Part shown: positions 36,878 to 46,877 of the stretch, piece after piece
Layout: each line of letters opens with the position of its first letter
Numbering within the stretch: the first letter of the stretch is position 1
Assembly (NCBI RefSeq): GCF_004519545.1
Contig: NZ_SDKM01000002.1
Span: 186,001 to 250,000, forward strand
DNA from: Nocardioides guangzhouensis
Lineage (GTDB): Bacteria > Actinomycetota > Actinomycetes > Propionibacteriales > Nocardioidaceae
Direction: 5' to 3'
DNA: 64,000 nucleotides
The notes under the pieces: model-generated
The model's input: the letters and a program-made list of their open reading frames with translations, nothing else
What the model was told of the DNA's origin: nothing
Database searches by the model: none
Position numbers and translations under genes: made by a program

Positions 36878-38592
36878 GTCTGCTCCTCGGGGTTGCGAAG
36901 GTCGCCGGCGTTGCGGGGGTCACCGGGCGGGTAGAGGGGGGTGCTGTCGCGGTAGCGGTAGAAGGGAACGTCGGCCGCGGGGAGCGGGGTGTTGCCGGCG
37001 ATGAGGTCCGCCGCCTTCTCGGCCACCATCATCACGGGCGCGTAGATGTTGCCGTTCGTGACGAACGGGAAGACCGAGGCGTCGACGACCGCGAGCCCAT
37101 CGAGCCCGTGGACGCCCATCGTGGTGGGGTCGACGACGGCCGCGTCGTCCACGCCCATCTTCGCGGTGCAGGACGGGTGCAGCGCGGTCTCGGCGTCCGC
37201 CCGCACCCACTCGAGGATCTGCTCGTCGGTCTCGACCTCGCCGCCCGGGGACAGCTCGCCGTCGTTGTACGGCGCGAAGGCCGGTTGGTTGAGGATGTCG
37301 CGGGCCACCCGGACCGCCTCGACCCACTCCTTGCGGTCGGTGGGCGTCGAGAGGTAGTTGAACTGCATCGACGGGTGGACCTTCGGGTCGGTCGACCGGA
37401 TCCGCACCCAGCCGCGGGTGTCGGCGTACATCGGGCCGATGTGGACCTGGTAGCCGTGGCCCTCGGTCGGCGCCGTCCCGTCGTACCGGATCGCGACCGG
37501 GAGGAAGTGGAACATCAGGTTGGGGTAGTCCACGTCCTCGTTGCTGCGGCAGAAGCCGCCGCCCTCGAAGTGGTTGGTCGCGCCGAGCCCGCTCCGGTGG
37601 AACAGCCAGTCGTAGCCGATCTTCGGCCGGGCCCGCCAGCGCAGGCCGGGGGCGATCGAGACCGGCAGCTTGGAGGCGTACTGGATGTAGACCTCGAGGT
37701 GGTCCTGGAGGTTCTCGCCGACGCCGGGAAGGTGGTGCACCACGTCGATGCCGTGGCCCTTGAGGAGGGTCTCGTCACCGACCCCGGAGAGCTGCAGGAG
37801 CTGCGGGGTGTTGATCGCGCCCCCGCAGAGGACGACCTTGCCCGCCTCGACGCTGCGGTGCAGCCGGCCGGCGCGCAGGTAGTCGACGCCGACCGCCCGT
37901 CTGCCCTGGAAGCGCACCTTCGTCGCGAGCGCCATCGTCTCGACGGTGAGGTTCGTGCGGCTCTTCACCGGGTGCAGGTAGGCCCGCGCGGCGGAGAGCC
38001 GGCGACCGCGGTAGACGTTGCGGTCGAACTTCGCGAAGCCCTCCTGGCGGTAGCCGTTGACGTCGTCGGTGAGCGGGTAGCCGGCCTGCTGCGCGGCCTC
38101 GAAGAAGGCACCGAACAAGGGGTTGGTGGCCGGGCCGCGCTCGAGCTTGAGGGGGCCGTCGCCACCGCGCCAGTCGTCGGCGCCGGCGAGGCAGTTCTCC
38201 ATGCGCTTGAAGTAGGGCAGGCAGTGGAGGTAGTCCCAGTCCTTCATCCCGGGCTCGGCGCCCCAGCGCTCGTAGTCCATCGGGTTGCCCCGCTGGAAGA
38301 TCATCCCGTTGATGCTCGAGGAGCCGCCCAGGACCTTGCCACGGGCGTGGAACACCCGGCGGCCGTTCATGTGCGGCTCGGGGTCGGTCTCGTACTTCCA
38401 GTCGTAGAGCCGGTTCCCGATCGGGATCGGCAGTGCCGCCGGCATGTGGATGAACGGGTCGATCCGGTAGTCGGAGCGACCGGCCTCGAGCACCAGCACG
38501 GTGGTGCCGGGGTCCGCGGAGAGCCGGTTCGCGAGCGCGCACCCGGCCGAGCCACCACCCACGATGACGACGTCGTACCGGTCTGCGCCCAT
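36874..38592 (-). CDS. betA: Choline dehydrogenase (GMC oxidoreductase)
   Basis: The product is 572 aa. FAD binding is shown by [19 protein letters not shown] (residues 6-24), the GMC signature 1 [19 protein letters not shown] and signature 2 [15 protein letters not shown]. The C-terminal catalytic region has HPSCTAKMG and [21 protein letters not shown] (His and Asn). It oxidises choline to betaine aldehyde, delivering electrons to the respiratory chain. It sits 3 nt after betB and overlaps the transporter ATPase gene, so uptake and oxidation share one transcript. Confidence 0.9.
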   Translation of the reverse strand: MGADRYDVVIVGGGSAGCALANRLSADPGTTVLVLEAGRSDYRIDPFIHMPAALPIPIGNRLYDWKYETDPEPHMNGRRVFHARGKVLGGSSSINGMIFQRGNPMDYERWGAEPGMKDWDYLHCLPYFKRMENCLAGADDWRGGDGPLKLERGPATNPLFGAFFEAAQQAGYPLTDDVNGYRQEGFAKFDRNVYRGRRLSAARAYLHPVKSRTNLTVETMALATKVRFQGRRAVGVDYLRAGRLHRSVEAGKVVLCGGAINTPQLLQLSGVGDETLLKGHGIDVVHHLPGVGENLQDHLEVYIQYASKLPVSIAPGLRWRARPKIGYDWLFHRSGLGATNHFEGGGFCRSNEDVDYPNLMFHFLPVAIRYDGTAPTEGHGYQVHIGPMYADTRGWVRIRSTDPKVHPSMQFNYLSTPTDRKEWVEAVRVARDILNQPAFAPYNDGELSPGGEVETDEQILEWVRADAETALHPSCTAKMGVDDAAVVDPTTMGVHGLDGLAVVDASVFPFVTNGNIYAPVMMVAEKAADLIAGNTPLPAADVPFYRYRDSTPLYPPGDPRNAGDLRNPEEQT

Positions 38593-38595
38593 CGT

Positions 38596-40104
38596 CTACT
38601 CCTCGAGCCCCGTGGTCGATGATCCGATCGACGAGCCGTCCGGGAACCAGCTCTGGACGGCGGGACGGATGTTGTGCCAGACGTGCTTGGTCTCGCGGTA
38701 CTCGTCGAGCCCGGCCATCCCCAGCTCGCGCCCGATGCCCGACTGCTTGAAGCCGCCCCACTCGGCCTGCGGGACGTACGGGTGGTAGTCGTTGATCCAC
38801 ACCGTGCCCATCCGCAGCCGGGCCGCGACCCGCTGCCCCTTGCCGGCGTCCTGGGTCCACACCGCCCCGGCCAGACCGTAGATGCTGTCGTTGGCGATCG
38901 CGACCGCCTCGTCCTCGTCGCGGAACGTCTCCACGGTGAGGACCGGGCCGAACGACTCGTCCTGGGTCACCGACATCGTGCTGCTGCACCGGTCCAGGAC
39001 GGTCGGCAGGTAGTAGAAGCCCGCGTCGAGCTCGGGGTCGTCGGGGCGCCGGCCGCCGCAGCGCAGCACCGCGCCCTCGGCGATCCCGGCGGCGACGTAC
39101 GCCTCGACCTTGTCGCGGTGCCGCTCGCTGGTCAGCGGCCCGGTCTCGGCCTTCTCGTCGAAGGGTCCGCCGAGCCGGATCCGCCCGGCCCGCTCCACGA
39201 TCGCGTCGACGAGCTCGTCGTGGACCGACTCCTCGACCAGCAGCCGGGCCCCGGCGGAGCACACCTGGCCCGAGTGGAGGAAGACCGCGGTCAGCGCGAA
39301 GTCGAGGGCCACCTGGAGGTCGGCGTCCGCGAAGACCACGTTGGGGTTCTTGCCGCCCAGCTCGAGCGCGACCTTCTTCACGGTGGCGGCGGCCGTGGCC
39401 ATGATCCGGCGGCCGGTCTCGAGGCCACCGGTGAACGAGACCAGGTCGACCCTCGGGTCCGAGGACAGCGGCGCGCCGGCGTCCGGGCCGGTGCCCAGCA
39501 CCAGGTTGCCGACCCCGGCCGGCAGCCCGGCCTCCTCGAGGACCCGCATCAGGTGGATCGCGGAGTGCGGCGTGAGCTCGCTGGGCTTGAGCACGAAGGT
39601 GTTGCCGGCGGCGAGGCAGGGGGCGACCTTCCAGGAGACCTGGAGCAGCGGGTAGTTCCACGGCGTGATCAGGCCGCAGACCCCGATGGGCTCGTGCACG
39701 ACGCGGCTCACCACGTCGGCGTTGCCGGTGTCGACGACCCGGCCGGCGTCCTCCGCGGCCACGTGGCCGTAGTGCCGGAAGACCGAGACGACGTCGGCGA
39801 CGTCGTACTCGCTCTCGACCAGGCGCTTGCCGGTGTCGAGCGACTCCATGCGGGCGATCTCGGCGGTGTCCCGCTCGAGCAGGTCCGCCACGCGCAGCAG
39901 CAGGTCCCCGCGCTCGCGGGACGGCAGTCGCGGCCACGGCCCGTGCTCGAAGGCGCGGTGCGCGGCGGCGATGGCGGCGTCGGTGTCCTCGGCCCCGGCC
40001 TCGTCGATCTCCTCGACGAGGGCGCCGTCGGCCGGGCAGCGGATCTCGCGGCGCCCTCCAGCGCGGGCGGACACCCACTGTCCGTCGACGTAGAGCTCTG
40101 CCAC
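38596..40104 (-). CDS. betB: Betaine aldehyde dehydrogenase
   Basis: The product is 502 aa from GTG 40104, which has AAGGGTGAG just upstream; a GTG at 40119 would add five residues. Aldehyde dehydrogenase motifs: GLITPWNYPLLQVSWKVAPCLAAGNTFVLKPSE, the catalytic Glu in VALELGGKNP and the catalytic Cys in HSGQVCSAGARL. With betA next to it, the substrate is almost certainly betaine aldehyde, giving glycine betaine. First gene of the choline operon, with an IclR-type operator 28 nt upstream. Confidence 0.9.
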   Translation of the reverse strand: MAELYVDGQWVSARAGGRREIRCPADGALVEEIDEAGAEDTDAAIAAAHRAFEHGPWPRLPSRERGDLLLRVADLLERDTAEIARMESLDTGKRLVESEYDVADVVSVFRHYGHVAAEDAGRVVDTGNADVVSRVVHEPIGVCGLITPWNYPLLQVSWKVAPCLAAGNTFVLKPSELTPHSAIHLMRVLEEAGLPAGVGNLVLGTGPDAGAPLSSDPRVDLVSFTGGLETGRRIMATAAATVKKVALELGGKNPNVVFADADLQVALDFALTAVFLHSGQVCSAGARLLVEESVHDELVDAIVERAGRIRLGGPFDEKAETGPLTSERHRDKVEAYVAAGIAEGAVLRCGGRRPDDPELDAGFYYLPTVLDRCSSTMSVTQDESFGPVLTVETFRDEDEAVAIANDSIYGLAGAVWTQDAGKGQRVAARLRMGTVWINDYHPYVPQAEWGGFKQSGIGRELGMAGLDEYRETKHVWHNIRPAVQSWFPDGSSIGSSTTGLEE

Positions 40105-40131
40105 GGGCTCACCCTTCACGCAACAGCGGTC

Positions 40132-40148
40132 GTTGCGTATGCCGCAAC
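40132..40148. promoter_or_regulatory. Candidate IclR operator upstream of betB
   Basis: GTTGCGTATGCCGCAAC, identical to the copy at 32569. Additional CGCAAC half-sites flank it on both sides (about 40119-40124 and 40162-40167). Confidence 0.7.
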
Positions 40149-40215
40149 CGATTGCTCAACCCGCAACCGGTTTCCTTGAGTTGAGAATGCTGCGGGCACC
40201 GGTCCCCGTCAAGGA

Positions 40216-41028
40216 CTACTGGGGTGTTGTGACCTGACGGTGTCCCCAGCCGAGGCGCAGCGAGACCTCGAGCGCGGCCTCCTTCAGCAGGCGAACGATC
40301 TCCTCGGTGCGCTGCTCGATCCGGAACGTCGGGCCCGAGACGCTGATCGAGGCGACCACGTCGCCGCCCGCGTTGCGGATCGGCGCGGCCATGGCGGTCA
40401 GCCCGACCTCGAGCTCGTCGACCGCGACGGCATACCCCTGGTCGCGGACCTGCTCGAGCTCGGCGCGCAGCTCCGCCTTCCGGGTGATCGTCTGCGGCGT
40501 GTACGACGGGAGCTTCGGCAGCAGCCGGTCCAGGGCATCGGGGTCCAGACCGCTGAGCAGCACCTTGCCGTTGCTGGTGGCGTGCAGCGGGATGTGCTGA
40601 CCCACCCAGTTGTGCGGCTGCAGCGCCGAGGTGCCGGCGACCTGGTCGAGGTAGAGCGCCGAGCTGTCCGAGAGGACGGTGATGTTGACGGTCTCGCCGG
40701 TCGCGGCCGCGAGCTGGCGGCAGACCGGCCGCGCCTCCTGCACCACGTCGAGCCGGGCCGCGGTCGCGCCGGCCAGTCGCAGCACCCCCACGCCGAGGCG
40801 GTACTTGCCGCGGTCCTCGGTCTGCTCGACGAGGCGGTGCGCCTCCAGCGTCGCCACGAGCCGGAACGCGGTGCTCTTGTGGACGCCGAGCTCGGCGGCC
40901 ACCTCGGTGACACCGGCCTCGCCGTTGCGCGCGAGGACCTCGAGAATCGTCAGCGCCCGGTCCACCGACTGCACCCCGGCGGCGGCCGCGTCGCGCTGGC
41001 CGTCCTGCTCCGCGGCGGAGGTGCTCAT
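40216..41028 (-). CDS. IclR-family regulator of the choline/betaine/C1 genes
   Basis: The product is 270 aa. A winged-helix N-terminus (QSVDRALTILEVLARNGEAGVTEVAAELGVHKSTAFRLVATLEAHRLVEQ) is followed by the IclR effector domain (GQHIPLHATSNGKVLLSGL, GYAVAVDELEVGLTAMAAPI, VASISVSGPTFRI). A TAGTGT box 6 nt before the ATG suggests leaderless transcription. The divergent purU gene shares the intergenic region, which holds two inverted repeats. Because the same TTGCG/CGCAA motif appears before the dimethylglycine oxidase gene and betB, it is likely the regulator of the region; the effector is unknown. Confidence 0.9.
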   Translation of the reverse strand: MSTSAAEQDGQRDAAAAGVQSVDRALTILEVLARNGEAGVTEVAAELGVHKSTAFRLVATLEAHRLVEQTEDRGKYRLGVGVLRLAGATAARLDVVQEARPVCRQLAAATGETVNITVLSDSSALYLDQVAGTSALQPHNWVGQHIPLHATSNGKVLLSGLDPDALDRLLPKLPSYTPQTITRKAELRAELEQVRDQGYAVAVDELEVGLTAMAAPIRNAGGDVVASISVSGPTFRIEQRTEEIVRLLKEAALEVSLRLGWGHRQVTTPQ

Positions 41029-41034
41029 GCTGGG

Positions 41035-41040
41035 ACACTA
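41035..41040 (-). promoter_or_regulatory. Candidate -10 box (TAGTGT) of the iclR gene
   Basis: On the minus strand TAGTGT lies 6 nt before the ATG at 41028. The operator at 41052 would overlap the -35 region, consistent with autorepression. Confidence 0.5.
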
Positions 41041-41051
41041 GCGCAGAAGTT

Positions 41052-41067
41052 GTTGCGTATCGCAGAC
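41052..41067. promoter_or_regulatory. Candidate IclR operator, iclR side
   Basis: GTTGCGTATCGCAGAC contains the inverted repeat TGCG-TAT-CGCA. It shares the GTTGCGTAT half with the copies at 32569 and 40132. Confidence 0.65.
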
Positions 41068-41070
41068 TGC

Positions 41071-41092
41071 GTTTCGTTGCGCGCAACGAAAC
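41071..41092. promoter_or_regulatory. Perfect 22-bp palindrome, purU side
   Basis: The 22 bp read the same on both strands, with half-site GTTTCGTTGCG and centre at 41081/41082. It lies 24 bp upstream of the purU ATG and again carries TTGCG/CGCAA. It likely binds the adjacent IclR protein. Confidence 0.7.
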
Positions 41093-41115
41093 CGAAGGCA
41101 GGACGGGGTTCGATC

Positions 41116-42000
41116 ATGACTATCGAGGGCGTCGCGCCCGCCACCGACGCGGCCGGAGACTACCTCCTGGTGCTCTCCTGCCCGGACCGGCCCGGGATCG
41201 TGCACGCGGTCAGCGGCTTCCTGGTCCGGCACGGCGGCAACATCCTGGAGAGCCAGCAGTTCAGCGACCGGCTCTCCGGGCGGTTCTTCATGCGGATCGA
41301 CTTCAACGTCACCGGCCCCGTGGACGCGACGGTGCTGCGCGAGGACTTCGCCGAGGTGGCCCGCGACTTCGCCATGGAGTACGAGGTGTGGGAGTCCGCG
41401 GCGCCGTACCGCACGCTGTTGATGGTCTCCCGCCAGCTGCACTGCCTCAACGACCTGCTGTTCCGCACCAGCACCGGGGCGCTCCAGATCGAGATCCCCG
41501 CGGTGGTCTCCAACCACCGCGACGCCGAGGCCCTGGTGCGGTCCTACGGCATCGACTTCCACCACGTGCCGGTCACGCCGGACACGAAGGCGGACGCCGA
41601 GGCCCGGCTCATGGGGCTCGTCGACGACCTCGGGGTGCACCTGGTGGTGCTGGCCCGCTACATGCAGGTGCTCTCCGACGACTTGTGCAAGCGGCTGTCG
41701 GGGCGGGCGATCAACATCCACCACTCGTTCCTGCCGAGCTTCAAGGGCGCCAGGCCCTACCACCAGGCGTTCGACCGGGGCGTGAAGCTGGTCGGGGCCA
41801 CCGCCCACTACGTCACGGGCGACCTCGACGAGGGCCCGATCATCGAGCAGGACGTGATCCGGGTGGACCACACCTACGACCAGGACCACCTGGTCGCCGC
41901 CGGTCGCGACGTGGAGGCGCAGGTGCTGTCCCGCGCGGTCCGCTGGCACTCCCAGTCCCGGGTCCTGCTCAACGGCGACCGGACCGTCGTCTTCCGCTGA
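41116..42000 (+). CDS. purU: Formyltetrahydrofolate deformylase
   Basis: The product is 294 aa. An N-terminal ACT domain ([34 protein letters not shown]) precedes the formyltransferase-fold hydrolase with the catalytic residues Asn200, His202 ([21 protein letters not shown]) and Asp238 ([12 protein letters not shown]). It hydrolyses 10-formyl-THF to THF and formate. Together with the downstream fhs gene it lets the cell drain or recover folate-bound carbon released by demethylation. Divergent from iclR. Confidence 0.93.
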   Translation: MTIEGVAPATDAAGDYLLVLSCPDRPGIVHAVSGFLVRHGGNILESQQFSDRLSGRFFMRIDFNVTGPVDATVLREDFAEVARDFAMEYEVWESAAPYRTLLMVSRQLHCLNDLLFRTSTGALQIEIPAVVSNHRDAEALVRSYGIDFHHVPVTPDTKADAEARLMGLVDDLGVHLVVLARYMQVLSDDLCKRLSGRAINIHHSFLPSFKGARPYHQAFDRGVKLVGATAHYVTGDLDEGPIIEQDVIRVDHTYDQDHLVAAGRDVEAQVLSRAVRWHSQSRVLLNGDRTVVFR

Positions 42001-42012
42001 GGGACCACATCC

Positions 42013-42020
42013 AAGGAGGT
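42013..42020 (+). promoter_or_regulatory. Consensus ribosome-binding site for fhs
   Basis: AAGGAGGT lies 8 nt before the GTG at 42029, in the 28-nt gap after purU. It fixes the GTG start and suggests strong translation. Confidence 0.8.
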
Positions 42021-42028
42021 CATCGACC

Positions 42029-43708
42029 GTGCTGTCCGACATCGAGATCGCCAACGCCGCGGTCCTGCGTCCCATCAAGGACGTGGCCAGCGAGACCCTC
42101 GGGATCGAGGAGCGGCACCTGGTGCCGTACGGCCACCACAAGGCCAAGGTCGACCTCACCCACCTCGCCTCGCTCGCCGACCGCCCGCTCGGACGGCTGG
42201 TGCTGGTCACCGCGCTGTCCCCGACCCCGCCCGGGGAGGGCAAGACCACCACCACGGTCGGGCTCACCGACGCGCTGCACGGGCTCGGGCACAGCACCGT
42301 CGCCTGCCTGCGCGAGCCGTCCATGGGCCCGGTGTTCGGCATGAAGGGTGGCGCGGCCGGCGGCGGCTACAGCCAGGTCGTCCCGATGACCGACATCAAC
42401 CTCCACTTCACCGGTGACTTCGCCGCGCTGGCCGCCGCCAACAACCTGCTCGCAGCGCTGATCGACAACCACGTGCACCACGGCAACGAGCTGGACATCG
42501 ACGTCCGCAGCGTCACCTGGAAACGCGTGCTCGACGTGAACGACCGGGCGCTCCGCGAGGTGGTCGTGGCCCTCGGCGGGCACGTCAACGGATTCCCGCG
42601 GGAGGACGGCTTCGACATCGTGGTGGCCTCGGAGCTGATGGCGATCTTCTGCCTCACCGAGTCGTGGGCCGACCTGAAGCGGCGGATCGGCGACATCGTC
42701 ATCGGCTACACCCGCGCCATGAAGCCGGTGACCGCGCGCGACCTCGGGGCGCACGGCGCGATGGCCGCGCTGCTCCGCGACGCGCTCGCCCCCAACCTCG
42801 TGCAGACCCTCGAGGGCGCGCCGGCGTTCGTGCACGGCGGCCCGTTCGCGAACATCGCGCACGGCTGCAGCTCGGTGATGGCGACCCGGGCCGGGCTGCG
42901 GCTGGCCGACCTCGTGGTCACCGAGGCGGGCTTCGGGGCCGACCTCGGCGCCGAGAAGTTCGTCGACATCAAGTGCCGCAAGTCCGGGCTGCGTCCCGAC
43001 GTCGCGGTGGTGGTGGCGACGGTGCGGGCGCTGAAGTACCACGGAGGCGTGGCGCTGGCCGACCTCGGCACCGAGGACATCGGCGCGGTGGAGGCCGGGA
43101 TGGTCAACCTGCGCCGGCACCTCGACAACATCCGCGAGGTCTACGGCATCCCGTGCGTCGTCGCGGTCAACCGCTTCCCGTCCGACACCGACACCGAGAT
43201 CGCCAGGGTGGTCGACCTGGTCGCCGCCGAGGGCGTGCGTGCCTATCCCGCCACCCACTTCGCCGACGGCGGCCTCGGCGCCCAGGACCTGGCCAAGGGG
43301 GTGCTGCAGGCCCTCGACGAGCCGTCGCCGTACACCTTCTCGTTCACCTACGACGACGACCTGTCCCTCACCGGGAAGGTCGAGGCCATCGCCACGCGGC
43401 TGTACGGCGCGGGGCTGGTCACGTGGGACGCGAAGGCACGGCGCCGGCTGACCCGCATCGAGCGGGACGGGTACGGCGGGCTGCCGGTGTGCGTGGCCAA
43501 GACGCAGTACTCCTTCTCGACCGACCCGACCGTGGTCGGTGCGCCCAGCGGCCACGAGCTGCACGTGCGCGAGGTGCGGCTGTCCGCGGGCGCGGGCTTC
43601 GTGGTCGTGGTGTGCGGCGACATGATGACCATGCCCGGGCTGCCCCGGGACCCGTCCGCCTCCCGCATCGACCTCGCGGACGACGGGACCATCCTCGGCC
43701 TCTCCTGA
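42029..43708 (+). CDS. fhs: Formate-tetrahydrofolate ligase
   Basis: The product is 559 aa, the usual length. Motifs: ATP loop [14 protein letters not shown] (about 66-80), [36 protein letters not shown] and [13 protein letters not shown]. It interconverts formate plus ATP plus THF with 10-formyl-THF. In an aerobe that demethylates betaine it could conserve energy by running toward formate and ATP, or recycle formate released by PurU. It is cotranscribed with purU and is followed by a duplicated hairpin. Confidence 0.95.
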   Translation: MLSDIEIANAAVLRPIKDVASETLGIEERHLVPYGHHKAKVDLTHLASLADRPLGRLVLVTALSPTPPGEGKTTTTVGLTDALHGLGHSTVACLREPSMGPVFGMKGGAAGGGYSQVVPMTDINLHFTGDFAALAAANNLLAALIDNHVHHGNELDIDVRSVTWKRVLDVNDRALREVVVALGGHVNGFPREDGFDIVVASELMAIFCLTESWADLKRRIGDIVIGYTRAMKPVTARDLGAHGAMAALLRDALAPNLVQTLEGAPAFVHGGPFANIAHGCSSVMATRAGLRLADLVVTEAGFGADLGAEKFVDIKCRKSGLRPDVAVVVATVRALKYHGGVALADLGTEDIGAVEAGMVNLRRHLDNIREVYGIPCVVAVNRFPSDTDTEIARVVDLVAAEGVRAYPATHFADGGLGAQDLAKGVLQALDEPSPYTFSFTYDDDLSLTGKVEAIATRLYGAGLVTWDAKARRRLTRIERDGYGGLPVCVAKTQYSFSTDPTVVGAPSGHELHVREVRLSAGAGFVVVVCGDMMTMPGLPRDPSASRIDLADDGTILGLS

Positions 43709-43714
43709 GCCCTC

Positions 43715-43742
43715 CCACGCCGACCCGGCACATCCTGTGCCG
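43715..43742. repeat. 28-bp direct repeat, copy 1 (incomplete hairpin)
   Basis: The 28-bp block is identical to 43759-43786. Here the 3' arm diverges after GTGCCG, so the stem is shorter (8 bp, CGGCACA...TGTGCCG core). Confidence 0.7.
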
Positions 43743-43765
43743 ACTCACCACGCCCGAGCCACGCC

Positions 43766-43790
43766 GACCCGGCACATCCTGTGCCGGGTC
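43766..43790. terminator. Hairpin terminator between convergent fhs and mttB
   Basis: GACCCGGCACA and its complement form an 11-bp perfect stem with a TCC loop. It sits inside copy 2 of the 28-bp direct repeat and would stop transcripts from both sides. Confidence 0.65.
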
Positions 43791-43805
43791 AGCGCCGGGT
43801 GAGGG

Positions 43806-45245
43806 TCAGTCGCCGAGCTCGGCCCGCCGCCGGACGACGTACTCCTCGAGCTCGGCGCGGACCGCGTCGTCGAGCGCCGGAGGCTGGTACTCCTCGAGCC
43901 GCTTGCGGTAGATCTCGCCGGCCCGGGCCTGCGCGTCCTTGCCGCCGTTGCGCATCCAGCGCTCGTAGTTCTCCGACGAGGAGAGCAGCGGGCGGTAGAA
44001 GCAAGTGCGGAAGCGCTCCATGGTGTGCATGGCGCCGAGGAAGTGCCCGCCGTGGCCGACCTCCTCGTGCGCGCCGAACGCCATCGAGTCCTCGTCGATC
44101 TCCAGCGGCGTGAACTCGGCCTGCATCATCTGCAGCAGCTCGACGTCGACGATGAACTTCTCGTAGCCGGCGACCAGGCCGCCCTCGAGCCAGCCGGCGG
44201 AGTGCATCACCCAGTTGGCGCCGGCCAGGAACGTCGGGAGCATCGTCATCAGCGCCTCGTAGCCGGCCTGCGCGTCGGCGACCTGCGAGGAGGTGAGGCC
44301 GCCACCCGTGCGGAACGGCAGCCCGAAGTGGCGGGCGATCTGGCCGGTGCACAGCAGTCCCATCCCGGACTCGGGGGTGCCGAAGGTGGGCGAGCCGGAC
44401 TGCATGTCGATGTTGGAGAGGAACGACCCGAAGATCACCGGGGTGCCGGGCCGGATCAGCTGGGACAGCGCGATCCCCGACAGGGCCTCGGTGATCTGCT
44501 GCACCAGCGCCGCCGGGATCGTCACCGGCGACATCGCCCCCATGAGGATGAACGGAGTGAGCACCACCGGCTGGCCGGCGGCCGAGTACTCGAACTGGGC
44601 CTCCAGCATCCGGTCGTCCCAGCGCAGCGGCGAGTTGCAGTTGATCAGCGAGATGGTCGCCGGGGTCTCCTCGATGGCCTCCCGGGAGCCGAACAGGATC
44701 GAGGTCATGGCCAGGGTGTCCGCGGCGTTCACGCCCGAGACCACGTTGCCCATGTAGACCTTGTCGGTCAGCGTCTGCAGGGCGTAGGTCATGTCGAGGT
44801 GGCGGCTGTCCAGCGGCGCGTCGGACGGCTCGCAGATCACGCCGCCCGCGGAGTCGAGCGCCGGGAACGACTGCGCCAGCTTGGTGAAGCTGCGGAAATC
44901 CTCCATGGTCGCGTCGCGGCGTACCTCCCCCTCACGGACGAACGGCGGGCCGTAGACGGCGCCGAACGCCATCGCGTCGCCGCCGATGTGGACCGAGTTC
45001 TCCGGGTTGCGCGCCTGGACGTCGAACTCGGACGGCGCCTTGGCGACCTGCTCGAGCACGAAGTCGGGGTCGAGGAAGACGGTGTGGTCCTCGACCTTCT
45101 GCCCGGCGGCGCGGAACAGGTCGAGCGCGCGGGTGTCCATGAACTCCACGCCGATCTCGGTCATCAGCCGGCGCCACCCCTTGTCGAGGGCCGCCATCGC
45201 GTCCTCGGAGAGCACCTCGTAGCGCGGCATCCGGTTGCGGAACAT
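43806..45245 (-). CDS. MttB-family (non-pyrrolysine) methylamine/betaine:corrinoid methyltransferase
   Basis: The product is 479 aa, full length without an in-frame amber codon, so it belongs to the MtgB-like branch of the trimethylamine methyltransferase family. Family text includes EVLSEDAMAALDKGWRRLMTEIGVEF, YGPPFVREG, SGLFGT-like GSPTFGTPESGMGLLC and FGAHEEVGHGGHFLGAMHTMERFRTCFYRPLLSS. Members demethylate glycine betaine, proline betaine or carnitine to a Co(I) corrinoid protein. AGGAGG lies 5 nt before the ATG. It is divergent from iclR2 and the corrinoid operon, which carry its partners. Glycine betaine is the best guess for substrate, from context. Confidence 0.88.
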   Translation of the reverse strand: MFRNRMPRYEVLSEDAMAALDKGWRRLMTEIGVEFMDTRALDLFRAAGQKVEDHTVFLDPDFVLEQVAKAPSEFDVQARNPENSVHIGGDAMAFGAVYGPPFVREGEVRRDATMEDFRSFTKLAQSFPALDSAGGVICEPSDAPLDSRHLDMTYALQTLTDKVYMGNVVSGVNAADTLAMTSILFGSREAIEETPATISLINCNSPLRWDDRMLEAQFEYSAAGQPVVLTPFILMGAMSPVTIPAALVQQITEALSGIALSQLIRPGTPVIFGSFLSNIDMQSGSPTFGTPESGMGLLCTGQIARHFGLPFRTGGGLTSSQVADAQAGYEALMTMLPTFLAGANWVMHSAGWLEGGLVAGYEKFIVDVELLQMMQAEFTPLEIDEDSMAFGAHEEVGHGGHFLGAMHTMERFRTCFYRPLLSSSENYERWMRNGGKDAQARAGEIYRKRLEEYQPPALDDAVRAELEEYVVRRRAELGD

Positions 45246-45318
45246 CAGTCCTCCTGTGGTGTGCGCCCGGCCCGGGCCGGGTCGCGGTTGGTCCTTGACC
45301 CGGGCGCGGTACGGCTCT

Positions 45319-45324
45319 TAGCCT
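45319..45324 (+). promoter_or_regulatory. Candidate -10 box (TAGCCT) of iclR2
   Basis: TAGCCT touches the left edge of the 30-bp inverted repeat, so the operator would cover the transcription start. Confidence 0.45.
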
Positions 45325-45354
45325 CATGATGTGGAACCAGAGTTCCACATCATG
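45325..45354. promoter_or_regulatory. 30-bp perfect inverted repeat, operator between mttB and iclR2
   Basis: Two perfect 13-bp arms (CATGATGTGGAAC and its complement) flank CAGA. The centre lies about 95 bp from the mttB start and 23 bp from the iclR2 GTG. A further GGAACC-type half-site follows. Its position suggests that IclR2 controls both mttB and its own operon. Confidence 0.8.
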
Positions 45355-45362
45355 GAACCAAC

Positions 45363-46162
45363 GTGAACCCCCCAGATCGAGGAGCGTCCCCCGACGTGAG
45401 CGAGACCGCCACCGCCCCCGGCACCCGGGCCGTCGACCGCGCGGCCGACCTGGTGTCCACGGTGGTGCGCGCCGACGAGCCGATGACCTTCGCCGACCTC
45501 CAGGACGCCTGCGGGCTGGCCAAGTCCACGACCTCGCGCATGCTGACCGCGCTCGAGCGCTCCGGGCTGCTCGAGCGCGACGCCGCCGGGTCGTACGTCG
45601 CCGGCTCCCTGTTCTGGCTGTACGCCGCCCGGCACGACCCGTGGGAGGAGCTGGTCCGGCTGGCCCGCCCCACGATGGACGCGATCGGCGAGGACACCCA
45701 CGAGAGCGTGCACCTGAGCGTGGCCCGCGGCGACCGCGCGGTCCAGGTCGCTCAGGTCGACTCGACGTACCTCCTCGGCACCCGCGACTGGACCGAGGTC
45801 GAGGTCCCGACCCACTGCTCGGCGCTGGGCAAGGTGCTGCTCGCCTGGGGCGTGCTCGCGCTCCCCGTGCGCCCGCTGGCGGCACTCACCGAGGCCACAA
45901 TCACCGACCCCCAGGCGCTGCGGACCGACTGCGAGCACGCCCGACGGCGCGGGTGGGCGGTCACCGTCGACGAGCTCGAGGTCGGCCTGTCCGGGGTCGC
46001 CGTACCCGTCTCGGGACCGCACGGCGACGTGGTCGCCGCGCTCGGGGTCTCCGGCCCCACCCCACGGTTGGAGGGGCGGCTCGACGACGTCGGCCGCCAC
46101 CTGCTGGAACGTTCCGTGCAGCTGTCCACGCTGCTCGGCCGCACACCCAAGGAGGGAGTGGC

Positions 46163-46166
<4 letters not shown>
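45363..46166 (+). CDS. IclR-family regulator of the corrinoid methyltransferase module (IclR2)
   Basis: The product is 267 aa from GTG 45363 (a GTG at 45396 is an alternative). The helix-turn-helix region (TRAVDRAADLVSTVVRADEPMTFADLQDACGLAKSTTSRMLTALERSGLLER) and the effector domain (VPTHCSALGKVLLAWGVL, GWAVTVDELEVGLSGVAVPV, VVAALGVSGPTPRL) are both clear. First gene of the corrinoid operon, overlapping the corrinoid protein gene by 4 nt. The operator at 45325-45354 makes it the likely regulator of mttB too, perhaps sensing a methylated amine. Confidence 0.9.
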
Positions 46167-46828
<662 letters not shown>

Positions 46829-46831
46829 TCA

Positions 46832-46870
46832 CCCCATTCGAATGCTCGCTGCGCTCCGCTTCGAACGGGG
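46832..46870. repeat. REP-like 39-bp element
   Basis: An imperfect hairpin: CCCCATTCGAA pairs with TTCGAACGGGG (one mismatch) around a core with CTCGCTGCGCTC. Same length and core as 9572-9610. It fills the 49-nt gap between the corrinoid protein and methyltransferase genes. Confidence 0.6.
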
Positions 46871-46877
46871 GCCCCGA

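Noticed and set aside
43806..45245. Pyrrolysine-containing trimethylamine methyltransferase
   Set aside because: The frame has no internal TAG and no pyl genes are present in the window; it fits the non-pyrrolysine branch.
45246..45362. Cobalamin riboswitch before mttB or the corrinoid operon
   Set aside because: The intergenic region is only 117 bp and holds an IclR-type inverted repeat; no B12-box-like sequence is visible.
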